DNA of 48,995 nucleotides from an uncultured Lewinella sp. (GTDB taxonomy: Bacteria; Bacteroidota; Bacteroidia; Chitinophagales; Saprospiraceae), in contig CALMYQ010000262.1 in NCBI GenBank assembly GCA_937873655.1, positions 1 to 48,995 on the forward strand, read 5' to 3'. Below, one piece after another: positions 33,738 to 42,048 of the stretch. A program made the position numbers and the translations under genes. The notes under the pieces are model-generated. The model was not told the DNA's origin, did not search any database, and was given only the letters and a program-made list of their open reading frames with translations. Numbering within the stretch: the first letter of the stretch is position 1; each line of letters opens with the position of its first letter.

Positions 33738-34142
33738 ATGGCCAAAATCAACGCTTACCTCACCTTCAACGGCAACTGCCGCGAGGCCATGGCCTTCTAC
33801 CAGGAATGCCTCGGCGGCGAACTGACCCTGCAGACGCTCGGCGATGCGGAGGAGGATATCCCCGTTGAGCTCAGGCAGGTCATCCTGCATGCCGTCCTGG
33901 TAGCGGATTCGCTGGTATTGATGGGGTCGGACATGGTCGGGGAAAAAGGGCTTCAACGTGGGAATTCGGTTTCTCTTTGCCTCAACTGCACCGGTGAGGA
34001 GGAGATCCGGCGGTTGTACTACCGGTTGTCGGAAGGCGGCCAGGCGACCGATCCGTTGGAAGATACCTTTTGGGGCGACCTGTTCGGCGGCCTGACCGAC
34101 CAATTCGGGAACCATTGGATCTTGAATTATAACCGGTCCTGA
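33738..34142 (+). CDS. VOC-family protein, PhnB-like
   Basis: 134 residues, the normal length. The start MAKINAYLTFNGNCREAMAFYQECLGGEL and the end WGDLFGGLTDQFGNHWILNYN are the standard PhnB/3-demethylubiquinone methyltransferase-like glyoxalase fold. Despite the name it is unlikely to be a methyltransferase; the biochemical role of this group is mostly unproven. It probably belongs to the small regulon next to the GlxA-type regulator. Confidence 0.9.
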   Translation: MAKINAYLTFNGNCREAMAFYQECLGGELTLQTLGDAEEDIPVELRQVILHAVLVADSLVLMGSDMVGEKGLQRGNSVSLCLNCTGEEEIRRLYYRLSEGGQATDPLEDTFWGDLFGGLTDQFGNHWILNYNRS

Positions 34143-34163
34143 TCCGCCGGGAAATACCCCTGT

Positions 34164-34195
34164 TTTGGCCGAACCGGCAATTTCGGTTATATTTG
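34164..34195 (+). promoter_or_regulatory. Full consensus promoter of the VWA gene
   Basis: TTTG (34164-34167), 20 bp, then TATATTTG (34188-34195): both Bacteroidota elements at ideal spacing. The transcription start should be near 34201, leaving about 50 bases of leader before ATG 34253. Confidence 0.75.
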
Positions 34196-34252
34196 GCTTG
34201 ATAACCTGATTTCAAACCAAATAAACCGGAAGAATATCCGGAACCCTAACGC

Positions 34253-35656
34253 ATGAAAAACTTTATCCTCTTCATTCTGGCGTGTTGTTCCCTCAATTTT
34301 TTGACTGCCCGGGAACCCTCCACGCCGTCACCCATCGTTTTTATTTATGATGCCAGCGGCTCCATGTGGGGCAAAATGGGCGACCGTACAAAAATGGAAA
34401 TCGCCTCTACCGTGCTGGCCGGTTCACTGGAAAAACTGGGGCAGGAGCAGCAGGTCGGACTGGTGGCTTACGGCCACCGGCAGAAAAGCGACTGCAAGGA
34501 CGTGGAATTCCTCGTGGGTATCGAAAATACTTCCAAAAAAACCGTGGCCGATGCTGTGAAAGGGATCAAACCCCTCGGAAAGACCCCCCTGGCCTATTCG
34601 GCAACCCAGGTTTTTGACCGGCTCAGGGCAACCAAAACCAGCGCTACCGTCATCCTGGTGACCGACGGGATCGAATCCTGCGACGGGAATATCTGCGAGG
34701 TGGTCAAGGCCGCTAAAGCGGAAGGCATCGACTTCAGGCTGCACATCGTCGGATTCGGCTTGCAACCCGGCGAATCGGCGCAATTGGAGTGCGCAGCCAA
34801 AGCCGGTGACGGCCGGTATTTCGACGCCGCCGATGCTGACGGCCTGGCCGATGTGCTGAACGTCGCTACCGAAACCACCGTAGATGATCCGCCGGCAACC
34901 TTCTCGGTATTTGCGATCAAGAACGGGAAACCGGTTGACGCCATCGTCACCGCCTTCAAAGCCGGCTCAAAGGACGAAGCGGACCGCGTACGGACGTACC
35001 GGGATACCGGATTCCTGAGCCTGACCCCCGGCAAATACGACCTGGCCGTCGCGCCGCTGGAGAACACCGATCTTTCGGCATTGTCCCTGACGGTGGAGGT
35101 GCTGCCGGATGCGATCACCCACCGGACCGTGAGCTTTGACGGCGCAAAGGTCCAGGTGACCACGCTCAACAACGGCGAAGGCTGGGATGCTTCCGTTCAG
35201 ATCCTGGAAAGGAGGACCAACAAACCGGTCGCTTCCGGGAGGACCTACGGAAGACCCCTGGATATGGAAGTCGATCCGGGAACCTATGACCTGCTCATCA
35301 AGGCGCTGGCCTTGGAGGGAGCCGATATCGAATACAAAATGGAAAACGTGGAGATAAAGGCCGGCGAAGTAAAGACCCTTTCCCATGCCTTTGCATCCGG
35401 CGTTGCCCTCATCGGCGTGAAGAGCGGCGGCGAACTGGCGGATGCCACCGTCTTTTTTACTGATGTGAAAACCGGCAAAAATGTGGCCGGCGGCCGGACG
35501 TATACCGCCGATACCAGCAATCCGAAAAAATTCCTACTGACGCCGGGGACCTATTCCGTAGCCGTCACGACCCTCGGCAAACACAAGGGACACAAGGATA
35601 CCTTCCAGATAGAGGTGAAGGCCGGACAAACGGTGGAGAAGAACCTGAGCTTCTAG
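34253..35656 (+). CDS. Exported VWA-domain protein
   Basis: 467 residues. The signal peptide is residues 1-20. The von Willebrand A domain (about 27-205) has a complete metal site: DASGSM (about 35-40), the Thr in LGKTPLAYS, and the Asp in VTDGIES. Four cysteines may form disulfides (SDCKD, SCDGNICE, LECAA). Residues 215-467 are three or four repeated beta domains with similar motifs (TFSVFAIKNGKPVDA, GRTYGRPLDMEVDPGTYDL, GGRTYTADTSNPKKFLLTPGTYSV). It is probably periplasmic or surface-exposed and mediates protein contacts. Confidence 0.88.
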   Translation: MKNFILFILACCSLNFLTAREPSTPSPIVFIYDASGSMWGKMGDRTKMEIASTVLAGSLEKLGQEQQVGLVAYGHRQKSDCKDVEFLVGIENTSKKTVADAVKGIKPLGKTPLAYSATQVFDRLRATKTSATVILVTDGIESCDGNICEVVKAAKAEGIDFRLHIVGFGLQPGESAQLECAAKAGDGRYFDAADADGLADVLNVATETTVDDPPATFSVFAIKNGKPVDAIVTAFKAGSKDEADRVRTYRDTGFLSLTPGKYDLAVAPLENTDLSALSLTVEVLPDAITHRTVSFDGAKVQVTTLNNGEGWDASVQILERRTNKPVASGRTYGRPLDMEVDPGTYDLLIKALALEGADIEYKMENVEIKAGEVKTLSHAFASGVALIGVKSGGELADATVFFTDVKTGKNVAGGRTYTADTSNPKKFLLTPGTYSVAVTTLGKHKGHKDTFQIEVKAGQTVEKNLSF

Positions 35657-35687
35657 CGCCGTTGTTTTCAACGGATACGCCGTTCAT

Positions 35688-36134
35688 TTGCGCATTCGGC
35701 CCGCCGGCAGCCTGCATTTGCTGGTCGGAGCGGGCGCATATGCCCTCGGTTTCCCGGACCTGATGGTGGGCCTGGACCCTAAAAACAAGGACAAAGGCTG
35801 GGATGTCCGGATTGCGGACGCCTGGTCGTTGTTCGGAGAATACTATTTCGATGAAGCGGGCCGGAAATGGTTTGCCGGGCTTCAGGCGGGCATACAGAAC
35901 TTCAGGATCCGGAATGAGGGATTGCCCGGCGCTGAAAGCCGGTATCGCAACCTGATCCTGATGCCGTCCGTGGGGTATTCCTGGTCGCCGTTCAGGATCC
36001 CCGTGTACATCAAACCCTGGGTAGGGATCGGGTATACCGCAAAGGTCTCCGGCAATAACCGGATAGAAGGAGCTGAATACAACATTTCTCCCATTCTTCC
36101 GTTTGCGACCCTGCATATGGGCTATGTTTTTTGA
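35688..36134 (+). CDS. Outer-membrane barrel protein lacking its N-terminus (probable fragment)
   Basis: 148 residues from a TTG start at 35688; there is no ATG. The frame opens at 35649, inside the end of the VWA gene, and already reads like barrel sequence (VVFNGYAVHLRIRPAGSLHL). The family normally has a signal peptide and an additional N-terminal part, both absent here. The remaining part has clear barrel strands (SLFGEYYFDE, WFAGLQAGIQNFRI, PVYIKPWVGIGYTAKV) and ends in Phe (GYVF). A deletion fusing its middle to the end of the VWA gene is the simplest explanation. Without an export signal it is probably not functional. Confidence 0.55.
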   Translation: MRIRPAGSLHLLVGAGAYALGFPDLMVGLDPKNKDKGWDVRIADAWSLFGEYYFDEAGRKWFAGLQAGIQNFRIRNEGLPGAESRYRNLILMPSVGYSWSPFRIPVYIKPWVGIGYTAKVSGNNRIEGAEYNISPILPFATLHMGYVF

Positions 36135-36173
36135 TCTTGAAAGGCGTTTGTTCCCCCCGGATTACTAAGCGAG

Positions 36174-36254
36174 CCTGGCCCCCAGGACAGGCCGATTGGT
36201 AAGCCGGGGGCACGCACCTGGCCCCCAGGACAGGCCGATTGGTAAGCCGGGGGC
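36174..36254 (+). repeat. 38-bp direct repeat (two copies) plus REP-like hairpins
   Basis: Two identical 38-bp copies at 36174-36211 and 36217-36254 (period 43), each starting CCTGGCCCCCAGG (itself a dyad). They are followed by CCTGCGGGCTT-type and CCGGGCCCCGG palindromes to about 36308. This block lies between two broken genes. Confidence 0.85.
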
Positions 36255-36344
36255 TTAGCTTAGGCAGGCTTCTCAATCCCTGCGGGCTTAAGAATCCGGG
36301 CCCCGGATAGCCGATTGGGTTTCCTGGTCGGTAAACACCGGGCA

Positions 36345-36634
36345 AATGCCGAAAACAACGTCCATGCCTGCAGATAAGCAGATACCTTGGGCACGCAAAC
36401 CGGATCGACCGGAAAATAATTACCAACCGTTTTTCCCGCAACCCGGTCTATGCCGCCCTGATGCTGTCCTACCTGGGCTTTTTCCTGATGCTGCCAAACG
36501 CGCTGAGCCTCTGTTTTCTGACGTTGAGCTATTTCAGCCTGGCAGTCAAGATCCGGTTGGAGGAGGATTATCTGGACGGGATACACGGGGCAGCGTTCAG
36601 GGATTATCGGGCGCGGGTTCGACGCTGGATTTAA
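36345..36634 (+). pseudogene. Decayed isoprenylcysteine carboxyl methyltransferase-family gene
   Basis: From 36419 to the stop at 36632-36634 one frame reads TNRFSRNPVYAALMLSYLGF, then RLEEDYLDGIHGAAFRDY and a VRRWI end. These are the C-terminal signature of ICMT/NnrU-type membrane methyltransferases. The preceding part appears in other frames (NAENNVHACR then stop, from 36345; KPDRP), so at least one frameshift and a stop are present and the N-terminal half is missing. It is flanked by repeats on both sides. Confidence 0.6.
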
Positions 36635-36698
36635 TAGTTTCGCGTTGTGATGACCAACAGCGGGTCGAAAACACAACGGTAACCAAAAGCGGAGATAC

Positions 36699-36780
36699 AA
36701 ATGCAAAATGTAAAAGAAAAAATTCAAAATGTAGAAGTGGCGGCCGTGCAATTTGAGACTGCCCGTTGTTTCCTGGAGGT
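36699..36780 (+). repeat. Dispersed repeat, copy C
   Basis: This begins AAATGCAAAATGTAAAAGAA and continues through TTCAAAATGTAGAAGTGGCGG to GCCCGTTGTTTCC. It matches copy B (6781-6870) along its whole length, and A and D over the first half. It starts about 65 bp after the ICMT-like remnant. Confidence 0.7.
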
Positions 36781-36821
36781 GAAATTTTACCTTTAAACCG
36801 ATCACCAACCCACCGGGCCGA

Positions 36822-37457
36822 ATGCAAAAAATCTCCAACAAAAATGCCTACAATAAAATAGCCGGCCAATGGGCGGAAAACCGCCGCAGGTCATTCGTCA
36901 GCCGGTTGGTAACGGATTTCGGCGCCCGCCTGGCGCCCGGCGCCCGGATACTGGATCTCGGTTGCGGTTGCGGCATACCGAATGCGGAATATATGAGTCA
37001 ACGGGGCTTCTCCGTTACCGGCATCGATGCCGCCGCAGAGATGATCCGGATCGCTGAAGGCCTGCAACTGCCGAACGCCAGGTTCGAGGTTTGCGATATC
37101 CTCGAATACGACGGTGGGGAACCCTTCGACGCCATCCTCGCCTGGGACTCCCTGTTCCATCTGCCTTATGCGGCGCAGGCCGGGATTTTTCGCAAAATCG
37201 GCAAGTGGCTGAACGCCGGCGGCCTGTTTCTGTTTTCGCACAGCGGTGTGGACGGCGAGATCACCGGCGAGATGTTCGGCGAATCCTTCTATTACAGCGG
37301 CTTGTCCACGGATGCCGTACGCCGTGTGCTGGCAGAAGCCGGCTTTGAAATCGAAATGCTGGCGGAGGATTACCGCGAACGGGATACGCACAAAGGGCTG
37401 GTGGTGCTGGCGCGGTTGAAAAGGGACGACGTTGCCGGCCCCGTCCGGTTGTTATAG
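36822..37457 (+). CDS. Class I SAM-dependent methyltransferase
   Basis: 211 residues. The SAM-binding motif ILDLGCGCGIPNAEYM (about 43-58), the acidic motif II GIDAAAEMI, FEVCDILEY and the post-motif AILAWDSLFHLPY identify a class I Rossmann methyltransferase (Methyltransf_11/25 type). The substrate cannot be read. Start ATG 36822 gives the usual N-terminal YNKIAGQWAENR. It is a single gene after the repeat-rich block. Confidence 0.9.
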   Translation: MQKISNKNAYNKIAGQWAENRRRSFVSRLVTDFGARLAPGARILDLGCGCGIPNAEYMSQRGFSVTGIDAAAEMIRIAEGLQLPNARFEVCDILEYDGGEPFDAILAWDSLFHLPYAAQAGIFRKIGKWLNAGGLFLFSHSGVDGEITGEMFGESFYYSGLSTDAVRRVLAEAGFEIEMLAEDYRERDTHKGLVVLARLKRDDVAGPVRLL

Positions 37458-37587
37458 AAGAAAACAACGAAAGATGATAAAATATTACCTTTGCCATCCA
37501 ATTCACGTGTTCCTTTAGCAAGATTATTCCGCTTCAATCTCAACAAAAAATCACCATGCCAAAAGGCCCATTCTAAAAATATTTATT

Positions 37588-37611
37588 TATCTTTGTATCT
37601 AAGATATTTAG
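37588..37611 (+). promoter_or_regulatory. Promoter and operator of the MarR operon
   Basis: TATCTTTG (37588-37595) matches TAnnTTTG. Immediately after it is TATCTAAGATA (37596-37606), symmetric around its central base, overlapping CTAA-N5-TTAG (37599-37611). A MarR-type dimer bound here would block the transcription start, so autoregulation is likely. Confidence 0.6.
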
Positions 37612-37629
37612 TTAATAAGATAATAGAAA

Positions 37630-38103
37630 ATGAAAAAGACCGCCGACCCCGAACAGGTCGCCCAATTCCGAAAGATCAGCCGGGCATATTCGGATGCGTC
37701 CATCCTGATGCACGAGGCCATTGCCCGGAAAGCCGGCCTGTCGGGTACCGACCATAAATACCTGGGCCTTATCCTCCAAAAGGGGGAAATGACAGCCGGG
37801 GAAATCGCAGGGATCACCGGATTGACCACCGGCGCCGTAACCGGGTTGATCGACCGGCTGGAAAAGAAAAAACTGGTCAGACGCCGACTGGATAAAAGCG
37901 ACCGCCGCAAAGTGATGGTCGTACCGGATACCCGCCGGACTGCCGAACTGATGACGCCGCTTTTTGCCGATCTGGACCAAAAATCGACGGACCTGATTGC
38001 CTCTTTTTCCGACGACGAAATCCAAACCATCGAAAGGTACTTCCGCGAAGCCGTACGGATCATGCGGGAAACCACCGAACAACTCACCAACCCACCCTCC
38101 TGA
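37630..38103 (+). CDS. MarR-family transcriptional regulator
   Basis: 157 residues. The winged HTH is unmistakable: MTAGEIAGITGLTTGAVTGLIDRLEKKKLVRRR (about 58-90), then the wing SDRRKVMVV. N- and C-terminal helices form the dimer interface. Such regulators sense phenolic or lipophilic compounds or oxidants. It is 3 bp upstream of a four-helix membrane protein gene, its likely operon partner. Confidence 0.95.
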   Translation: MKKTADPEQVAQFRKISRAYSDASILMHEAIARKAGLSGTDHKYLGLILQKGEMTAGEIAGITGLTTGAVTGLIDRLEKKKLVRRRLDKSDRRKVMVVPDTRRTAELMTPLFADLDQKSTDLIASFSDDEIQTIERYFREAVRIMRETTEQLTNPPS

Positions 38104-38106
38104 TCC

Positions 38107-38625
38107 ATGGAAAATATCACAACCGACTACCTGCTGCGCGCCGAATGCTGGCTGTTCTTCAACACGCTGGTTTATTTCCTGATGAACGGCGCTCAACTTT
38201 TCGAGACCCTGGTCCTGGTGCCCAAATGGACGGCCGCCCCGCCGCAAAGCTTCAACCTGCTGGCCGATAAGAACGGCGTCAGCCTGAAGACCTTCTGGAC
38301 GGTATTCCATTCCATCCACGAGGTGATTTTCATATTGACCATCATATTCAGCTGGAAATTGCCGCCGGTCAGGAACGGATTGCTGTTCCTGTTCGCGGCG
38401 CATTTTGCCGTCAGGGCCTGGACACTGGCCTATTTCGCGCCCGTGATCATCGGTTTTGAAAAGATGATAGCCGGTACGGTCGCAGAACAGGAAAACCTGG
38501 GTCGGAAAACTGCGCAATGGCGTAAATTGAATTATATTCGTGTCGGCTTGTTCATTGCCGTTTCCCTGGGGTTAATCCCGTTATTGTGGCAATTATTTCA
38601 TATTCAAGCCACACTTTTCGGATAG
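38107..38625 (+). CDS. Four-helix integral membrane protein of the MarR operon
   Basis: 172 residues with four hydrophobic helices (about 14-38, 66-84, 90-112, 145-163). It resembles DUF1772/anthrone-oxygenase-like small membrane proteins in layout, but I see no diagnostic motif. The 3-bp gap to marR makes co-transcription near certain. A role in handling or exporting the compound sensed by the regulator is inference. Confidence 0.78.
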   Translation: MENITTDYLLRAECWLFFNTLVYFLMNGAQLFETLVLVPKWTAAPPQSFNLLADKNGVSLKTFWTVFHSIHEVIFILTIIFSWKLPPVRNGLLFLFAAHFAVRAWTLAYFAPVIIGFEKMIAGTVAEQENLGRKTAQWRKLNYIRVGLFIAVSLGLIPLLWQLFHIQATLFG

Positions 38626-38666
38626 GCTCTCCGGGTAACGGCTGCCCGGAATAATGAAAAAATGCC

Positions 38667-38834
38667 ATGCAACTGCCACTACAAATGGCCAAACAACTCC
38701 GAGATGCCTGCTTCGGCTGCAACTGGACCGCGGTCAACCTCCGCGATGCGCTCGCTGGACTAACCTGGCAACAGGCTGTCACACCGGTATATTCCCTGGA
38801 TACCATTGCAACCATGGTTTACCAAGTACCATAA
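38667..38834 (+). pseudogene. N-terminal fragment of a DinB/DUF1572-like gene
   Basis: A 55-codon frame: MQLPLQMAKQLRDACF, then NWTAVNLRDALAGLTWQQA and SLDTIATMVYQV, stop. This is the usual first third of DinB-like proteins of Bacteroidota, whose next residues would be the metal-binding HINYY region. Here the frame ends just before that His. With all metal ligands lost it should be inactive. Confidence 0.55.
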
Positions 38835-38849
38835 ATAATACCTGAAACA

Positions 38850-40775
38850 ATGAAAAAATTCCTATTTCTGGCTTTGGGACTGTTTGCTGTCGTTTGCGAA
38901 AGCCAATCGCAGGATATTGAAATACAGGCGCCCGTGGGCTTTGATCAGGCTCGGAGCGGAATCCCTTCGGGTAAGCTGGATTCCATACAATATACCTCCA
39001 AAACCGTAGGCACTACCCGTAAGGCGCTGGTTTACACCCCGCCGGGTTTTGACAAAAAGAAAAAATACCCCGTACTATATCTGCTCCATGGCATCGGCGG
39101 CGACGAAAAGGAATGGTTAAGGGGGGGCAGTCCGCAGGTCATACTGGATAACCTGTATGATGAAGGGAAAGCGGAGCCGATGATCGTGGTCATGCCGAAC
39201 GGCAGGGCCATGAAGGATGACCGTGCAGCGGGCAATATTTTCGCCAGGGACAAGGTGGAAGCCTTCGCCGCTTTTGAACAAGACCTGCTTAATGATCTGA
39301 TCCCTTTCATCGAGAAAAAATACCCGACTCTTGCGGATCGGGAGCACCGTGCGATTGCCGGCCTTTCCATGGGCGGAGGCCAGTCCCTGAATTTCGGATT
39401 GGGGAACCTGGACAAATTTGCCTGGGTAGGCGGATTCTCCTCCGCTCCGAATACCAAAAGGCCGGAGGAACTGGTGCCCGACCCGGAAGCCGCCGGGAAG
39501 TTGCTTAAACTGTTGTGGATCTCTTGCGGCGATGCGGACGGACTGCTCCCTTTCAGCAAAAGGACCCATGATTATCTCTACGAAAAGGATGTACCGCACG
39601 TATATTATATTGAACCGGGTGTGCACGATTTCAAGGTTTGGAAAAATGGGCTGTATATGTTCTCCAGATTCCTGTTTAAACCGGTGGATGTGTCCGCTCT
39701 CCCGAAATACACCGTGTTGGGCTCTCCGGCCACCACCAATGTGAGAAGGGCCCAATACCCCCAGATACTGCCCGACAACCGGGTGGTCTTTCGCCTTAAA
39801 GCTCCGGATGCCCAAAAGGTGCAGGTTGACCTTGGAAAAAAATACGACCTGGTAAAGGATACCAGCGGCTATTGGTCCGTCACCACTGACACCATTAGCA
39901 GGGGTTTTCATTATTATTCACTTTTGATAGACGGTGTACCCTTGGCCGACCCTGCGAGTGAGACCTTTTACGGGATGGGCCGCATGGCGAGCGGAATTGA
40001 AATCCCTTACAAAGACGGTGGATTTTATGCCCTCAGGGATGTACCCCACGGCGATATCCGCATCAAAAAATATTTTTCCAGGGCATTGAATGCCTGGCGT
40101 GAAATGTATATCTACACGCCTCCGGGATACGACGATGCTGCCGAAAAATACCCTGTGCTTTACCTGCTGCATGGCGGCGGTGAAGACCAGCGTGGTTGGG
40201 CAACCCAGGGTAGAACGGATCTCATCATTGATAATCTGTTGGCCGAGGGCAAGGCCAAACCCATGTTGGTGGTCATGCTGGACGGCAATATGGGCGGCCA
40301 GGGCGGAATGGCGGGTTTTAATGAAAGTTTGCTCAGGAGCTTCGAAACGGAATTACTGCAGGCAGCTATACCTTTCGTGGAAAGCAACTACAAAGTAAAG
40401 ACCGATGCCCGGGACAGAGCCCTTGCGGGGTTGTCTTTGGGAGGTCTTCAAACGCTGTATGCCGGCATCAAGAACACCGATAAGTTCGCTTACCTTGGGG
40501 TATTCAGTTCAGGCTGGTTTGCCAATAACCCGCAACTGTCGGATCCGCAATACGAGTTGATGAAAAACAATGCGGCGGCTATAAACGGCAATCTGGAACA
40601 ACTGTGGATCTCGATGGGCGGACCGGAAGATATCGCCTTCAATAATTGCAAGATCATGTGTGCAAAATTTGACGAACTGGGAATCCGGTACCATTACAGT
40701 GAATACGCAGGCGGACATACCTGGCCGGTTTGGCGGCATGATTTGTTTTCCTTTGCCCAGCTATTGTTCAAATAG
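38850..40775 (+). CDS. Exported dual CE1-type carbohydrate esterase
   Basis: 641 residues. The signal peptide is residues 1-20. The first esterase-D/CE1 domain (about 25-285) has YPVLYLLHGIGG, nucleophile Ser173 in GLSMGG and a His near 271 (GVHDF). A CBM48/E-set-like linker domain follows (about 295-385; VVFRLKAPDAQKVQVDLG). The second CE1 domain (about 390-641) has YPVLYLLHGGGED, Ser529 in GLSLGG and a His in GGHTWPVW. Tandem CE1 enzymes of Bacteroidota remove acetyl and feruloyl groups from xylan; the two domains probably differ in specificity. There is no sorting domain, so it is likely periplasmic. Confidence 0.92.
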   Translation: MKKFLFLALGLFAVVCESQSQDIEIQAPVGFDQARSGIPSGKLDSIQYTSKTVGTTRKALVYTPPGFDKKKKYPVLYLLHGIGGDEKEWLRGGSPQVILDNLYDEGKAEPMIVVMPNGRAMKDDRAAGNIFARDKVEAFAAFEQDLLNDLIPFIEKKYPTLADREHRAIAGLSMGGGQSLNFGLGNLDKFAWVGGFSSAPNTKRPEELVPDPEAAGKLLKLLWISCGDADGLLPFSKRTHDYLYEKDVPHVYYIEPGVHDFKVWKNGLYMFSRFLFKPVDVSALPKYTVLGSPATTNVRRAQYPQILPDNRVVFRLKAPDAQKVQVDLGKKYDLVKDTSGYWSVTTDTISRGFHYYSLLIDGVPLADPASETFYGMGRMASGIEIPYKDGGFYALRDVPHGDIRIKKYFSRALNAWREMYIYTPPGYDDAAEKYPVLYLLHGGGEDQRGWATQGRTDLIIDNLLAEGKAKPMLVVMLDGNMGGQGGMAGFNESLLRSFETELLQAAIPFVESNYKVKTDARDRALAGLSLGGLQTLYAGIKNTDKFAYLGVFSSGWFANNPQLSDPQYELMKNNAAAINGNLEQLWISMGGPEDIAFNNCKIMCAKFDELGIRYHYSEYAGGHTWPVWRHDLFSFAQLLFK

Positions 40776-40845
40776 AAGGGGACCTGCACTCGTTCGGGTG
40801 GAAAGGCCTCCATCCCGCATTCGGTGTTTACAGGACATGCTCCTT

Positions 40846-40861
40846 CAAAGTATCGACTTTG
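40846..40861. promoter_or_regulatory. CAAAGT-N4-ACTTTG palindrome upstream of the MDR gene
   Basis: Perfect 6-bp arms around ATCG, in the 270-bp gap 40776-41045. It is a possible operator for the oxidoreductase gene, about 185 bp before its ATG; no exact -7 box accompanies it. The rest of the gap shows no gene. Confidence 0.3.
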
Positions 40862-41045
40862 TACCGTCATTGAGGGATGGGGGCGTATTAGGCTAATCCC
40901 CTGCCCCCCCCTCGTCGAAAAAAACAGCACCCCGGCCGAAAACCTGCAGAGCCTGCTCCCGACTTCCTTATTTTGTTTCGATCACCAATGCTTGTCAACT
41001 GTCATGACGCTGGATAAGCCTGTATCCAAAGCCGGGAAAAAGACC

Positions 41046-42011
41046 ATGAAAGCCGCCGTAAGAACCCAATACGGACCACCTGAGTTATTGAACATAAAAG
41101 AGGTCGAGATCCCTGTGCCGAAGGACGATGAGGTGCTGGTGCGGGTGCATGCCGCCACCGTCAACCGCACGGATTGCGGCATCCTCTGGGCCCGGCCCTG
41201 GATCATCCGCTTTTTTACCGGCCTGCGCAAACCCCGGCTGGCGAGCACGGGCACCGATTTTGCCGGTGTGGTGGAAGCCGTCGGCAAAAGGGTATCCAAC
41301 CTCTCCGTGGGCAACCGGGTCTGGGGTTTTGCCGATAACGGCCTGGGCTCGCATGCCCAATACATCACCATTCAGGCGGAAGGTAACATCCTCACCATCC
41401 CGGAGGGGATCACCTTCGAGCAGGCGGCCGCCAGTCCGGAGGGCGCCCATTATGCCTATAATTTCATCAACAAGATCAGGGTCAAGTCGGGCGACGACGT
41501 GCTGGTCAACGGGGCGAGCGGGGCCATCGGCTCGGCCTGCGTGCAATTGCTCAGGCATTTCGGCGCCAGGGTGACGGCCGTTTGCAATACCCCCAACCTT
41601 GACCTGGTCAGGTCACTGGGCGCCGACCGTGTGATCGACTACCTCCGCGAGGATTTTACAAAAGATAACCGGCAATACGACTTTGTCATGGACGCTGTCG
41701 GAAAAAGCAACTTCGGAAAATGCAAGCCGCTGCTTCGCCCGAACGGCGTTTACCAGTCTTCTGAACTGGGGCCGGGCGGGCAGAATATCTACCTGCCGCT
41801 GATCACGAAATGGCGGGGCGGCAAGCGGGTCGTTTTTCCCATTCCGTCGAATGTAAAGGCCAGTTTGCAGCTCATCCGGAAGTTGCTGGAAACGGGGGAG
41901 TTCCGCCCGGTGATCGACCGGACCTACCCGCTGGAGGAGATTGAGGCTGCTTACAACTATGTCAACTCCGGAAAGAAAACGGGGAATGTGTTGCTGGTGA
42001 TGGGCGGCTGA
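41046..42011 (+). CDS. MDR-family NAD(P)-dependent oxidoreductase (quinone reductase-like)
   Basis: 321 residues from ATG 41046 (MKAAVRTQYGPPELL), the natural family start. In-frame ATGs at 41004 and 40824 add unrelated residues. The GroES-like N-terminal domain (VHAATVNRTDCGILW, STGTDFAGVVEAVG) lacks the catalytic zinc Cys/His set, as in zeta-crystallin-type quinone reductases. The nucleotide motif is VLVNGASGAIGSACVQL (about 151-167). The C-terminal YPLEEIEAAYNYVNSGKKTGNVLL is standard. The substrate is unknown. Confidence 0.92.
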   Translation: MKAAVRTQYGPPELLNIKEVEIPVPKDDEVLVRVHAATVNRTDCGILWARPWIIRFFTGLRKPRLASTGTDFAGVVEAVGKRVSNLSVGNRVWGFADNGLGSHAQYITIQAEGNILTIPEGITFEQAAASPEGAHYAYNFINKIRVKSGDDVLVNGASGAIGSACVQLLRHFGARVTAVCNTPNLDLVRSLGADRVIDYLREDFTKDNRQYDFVMDAVGKSNFGKCKPLLRPNGVYQSSELGPGGQNIYLPLITKWRGGKRVVFPIPSNVKASLQLIRKLLETGEFRPVIDRTYPLEEIEAAYNYVNSGKKTGNVLLVMGG

Positions 42012-42048
42012 TTGTTAAGACCATCAACGGCCGTCTTTCAGGGCGCCA

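Noticed and set aside
36346..36756. A 136-codon frame over the ICMT-like remnant
   Set aside because: It is out of frame with the recognisable methyltransferase sequence and runs into dispersed repeat C.
38654..38845. A 63-codon Cys-rich frame
   Set aside because: It is the wrong frame of the DinB-like remnant, which explains the sequence better.
40824..41045. Upstream extension of the oxidoreductase frame
   Set aside because: The added residues have no family similarity. MKAAVRTQYG at 41046 is the usual MDR start.
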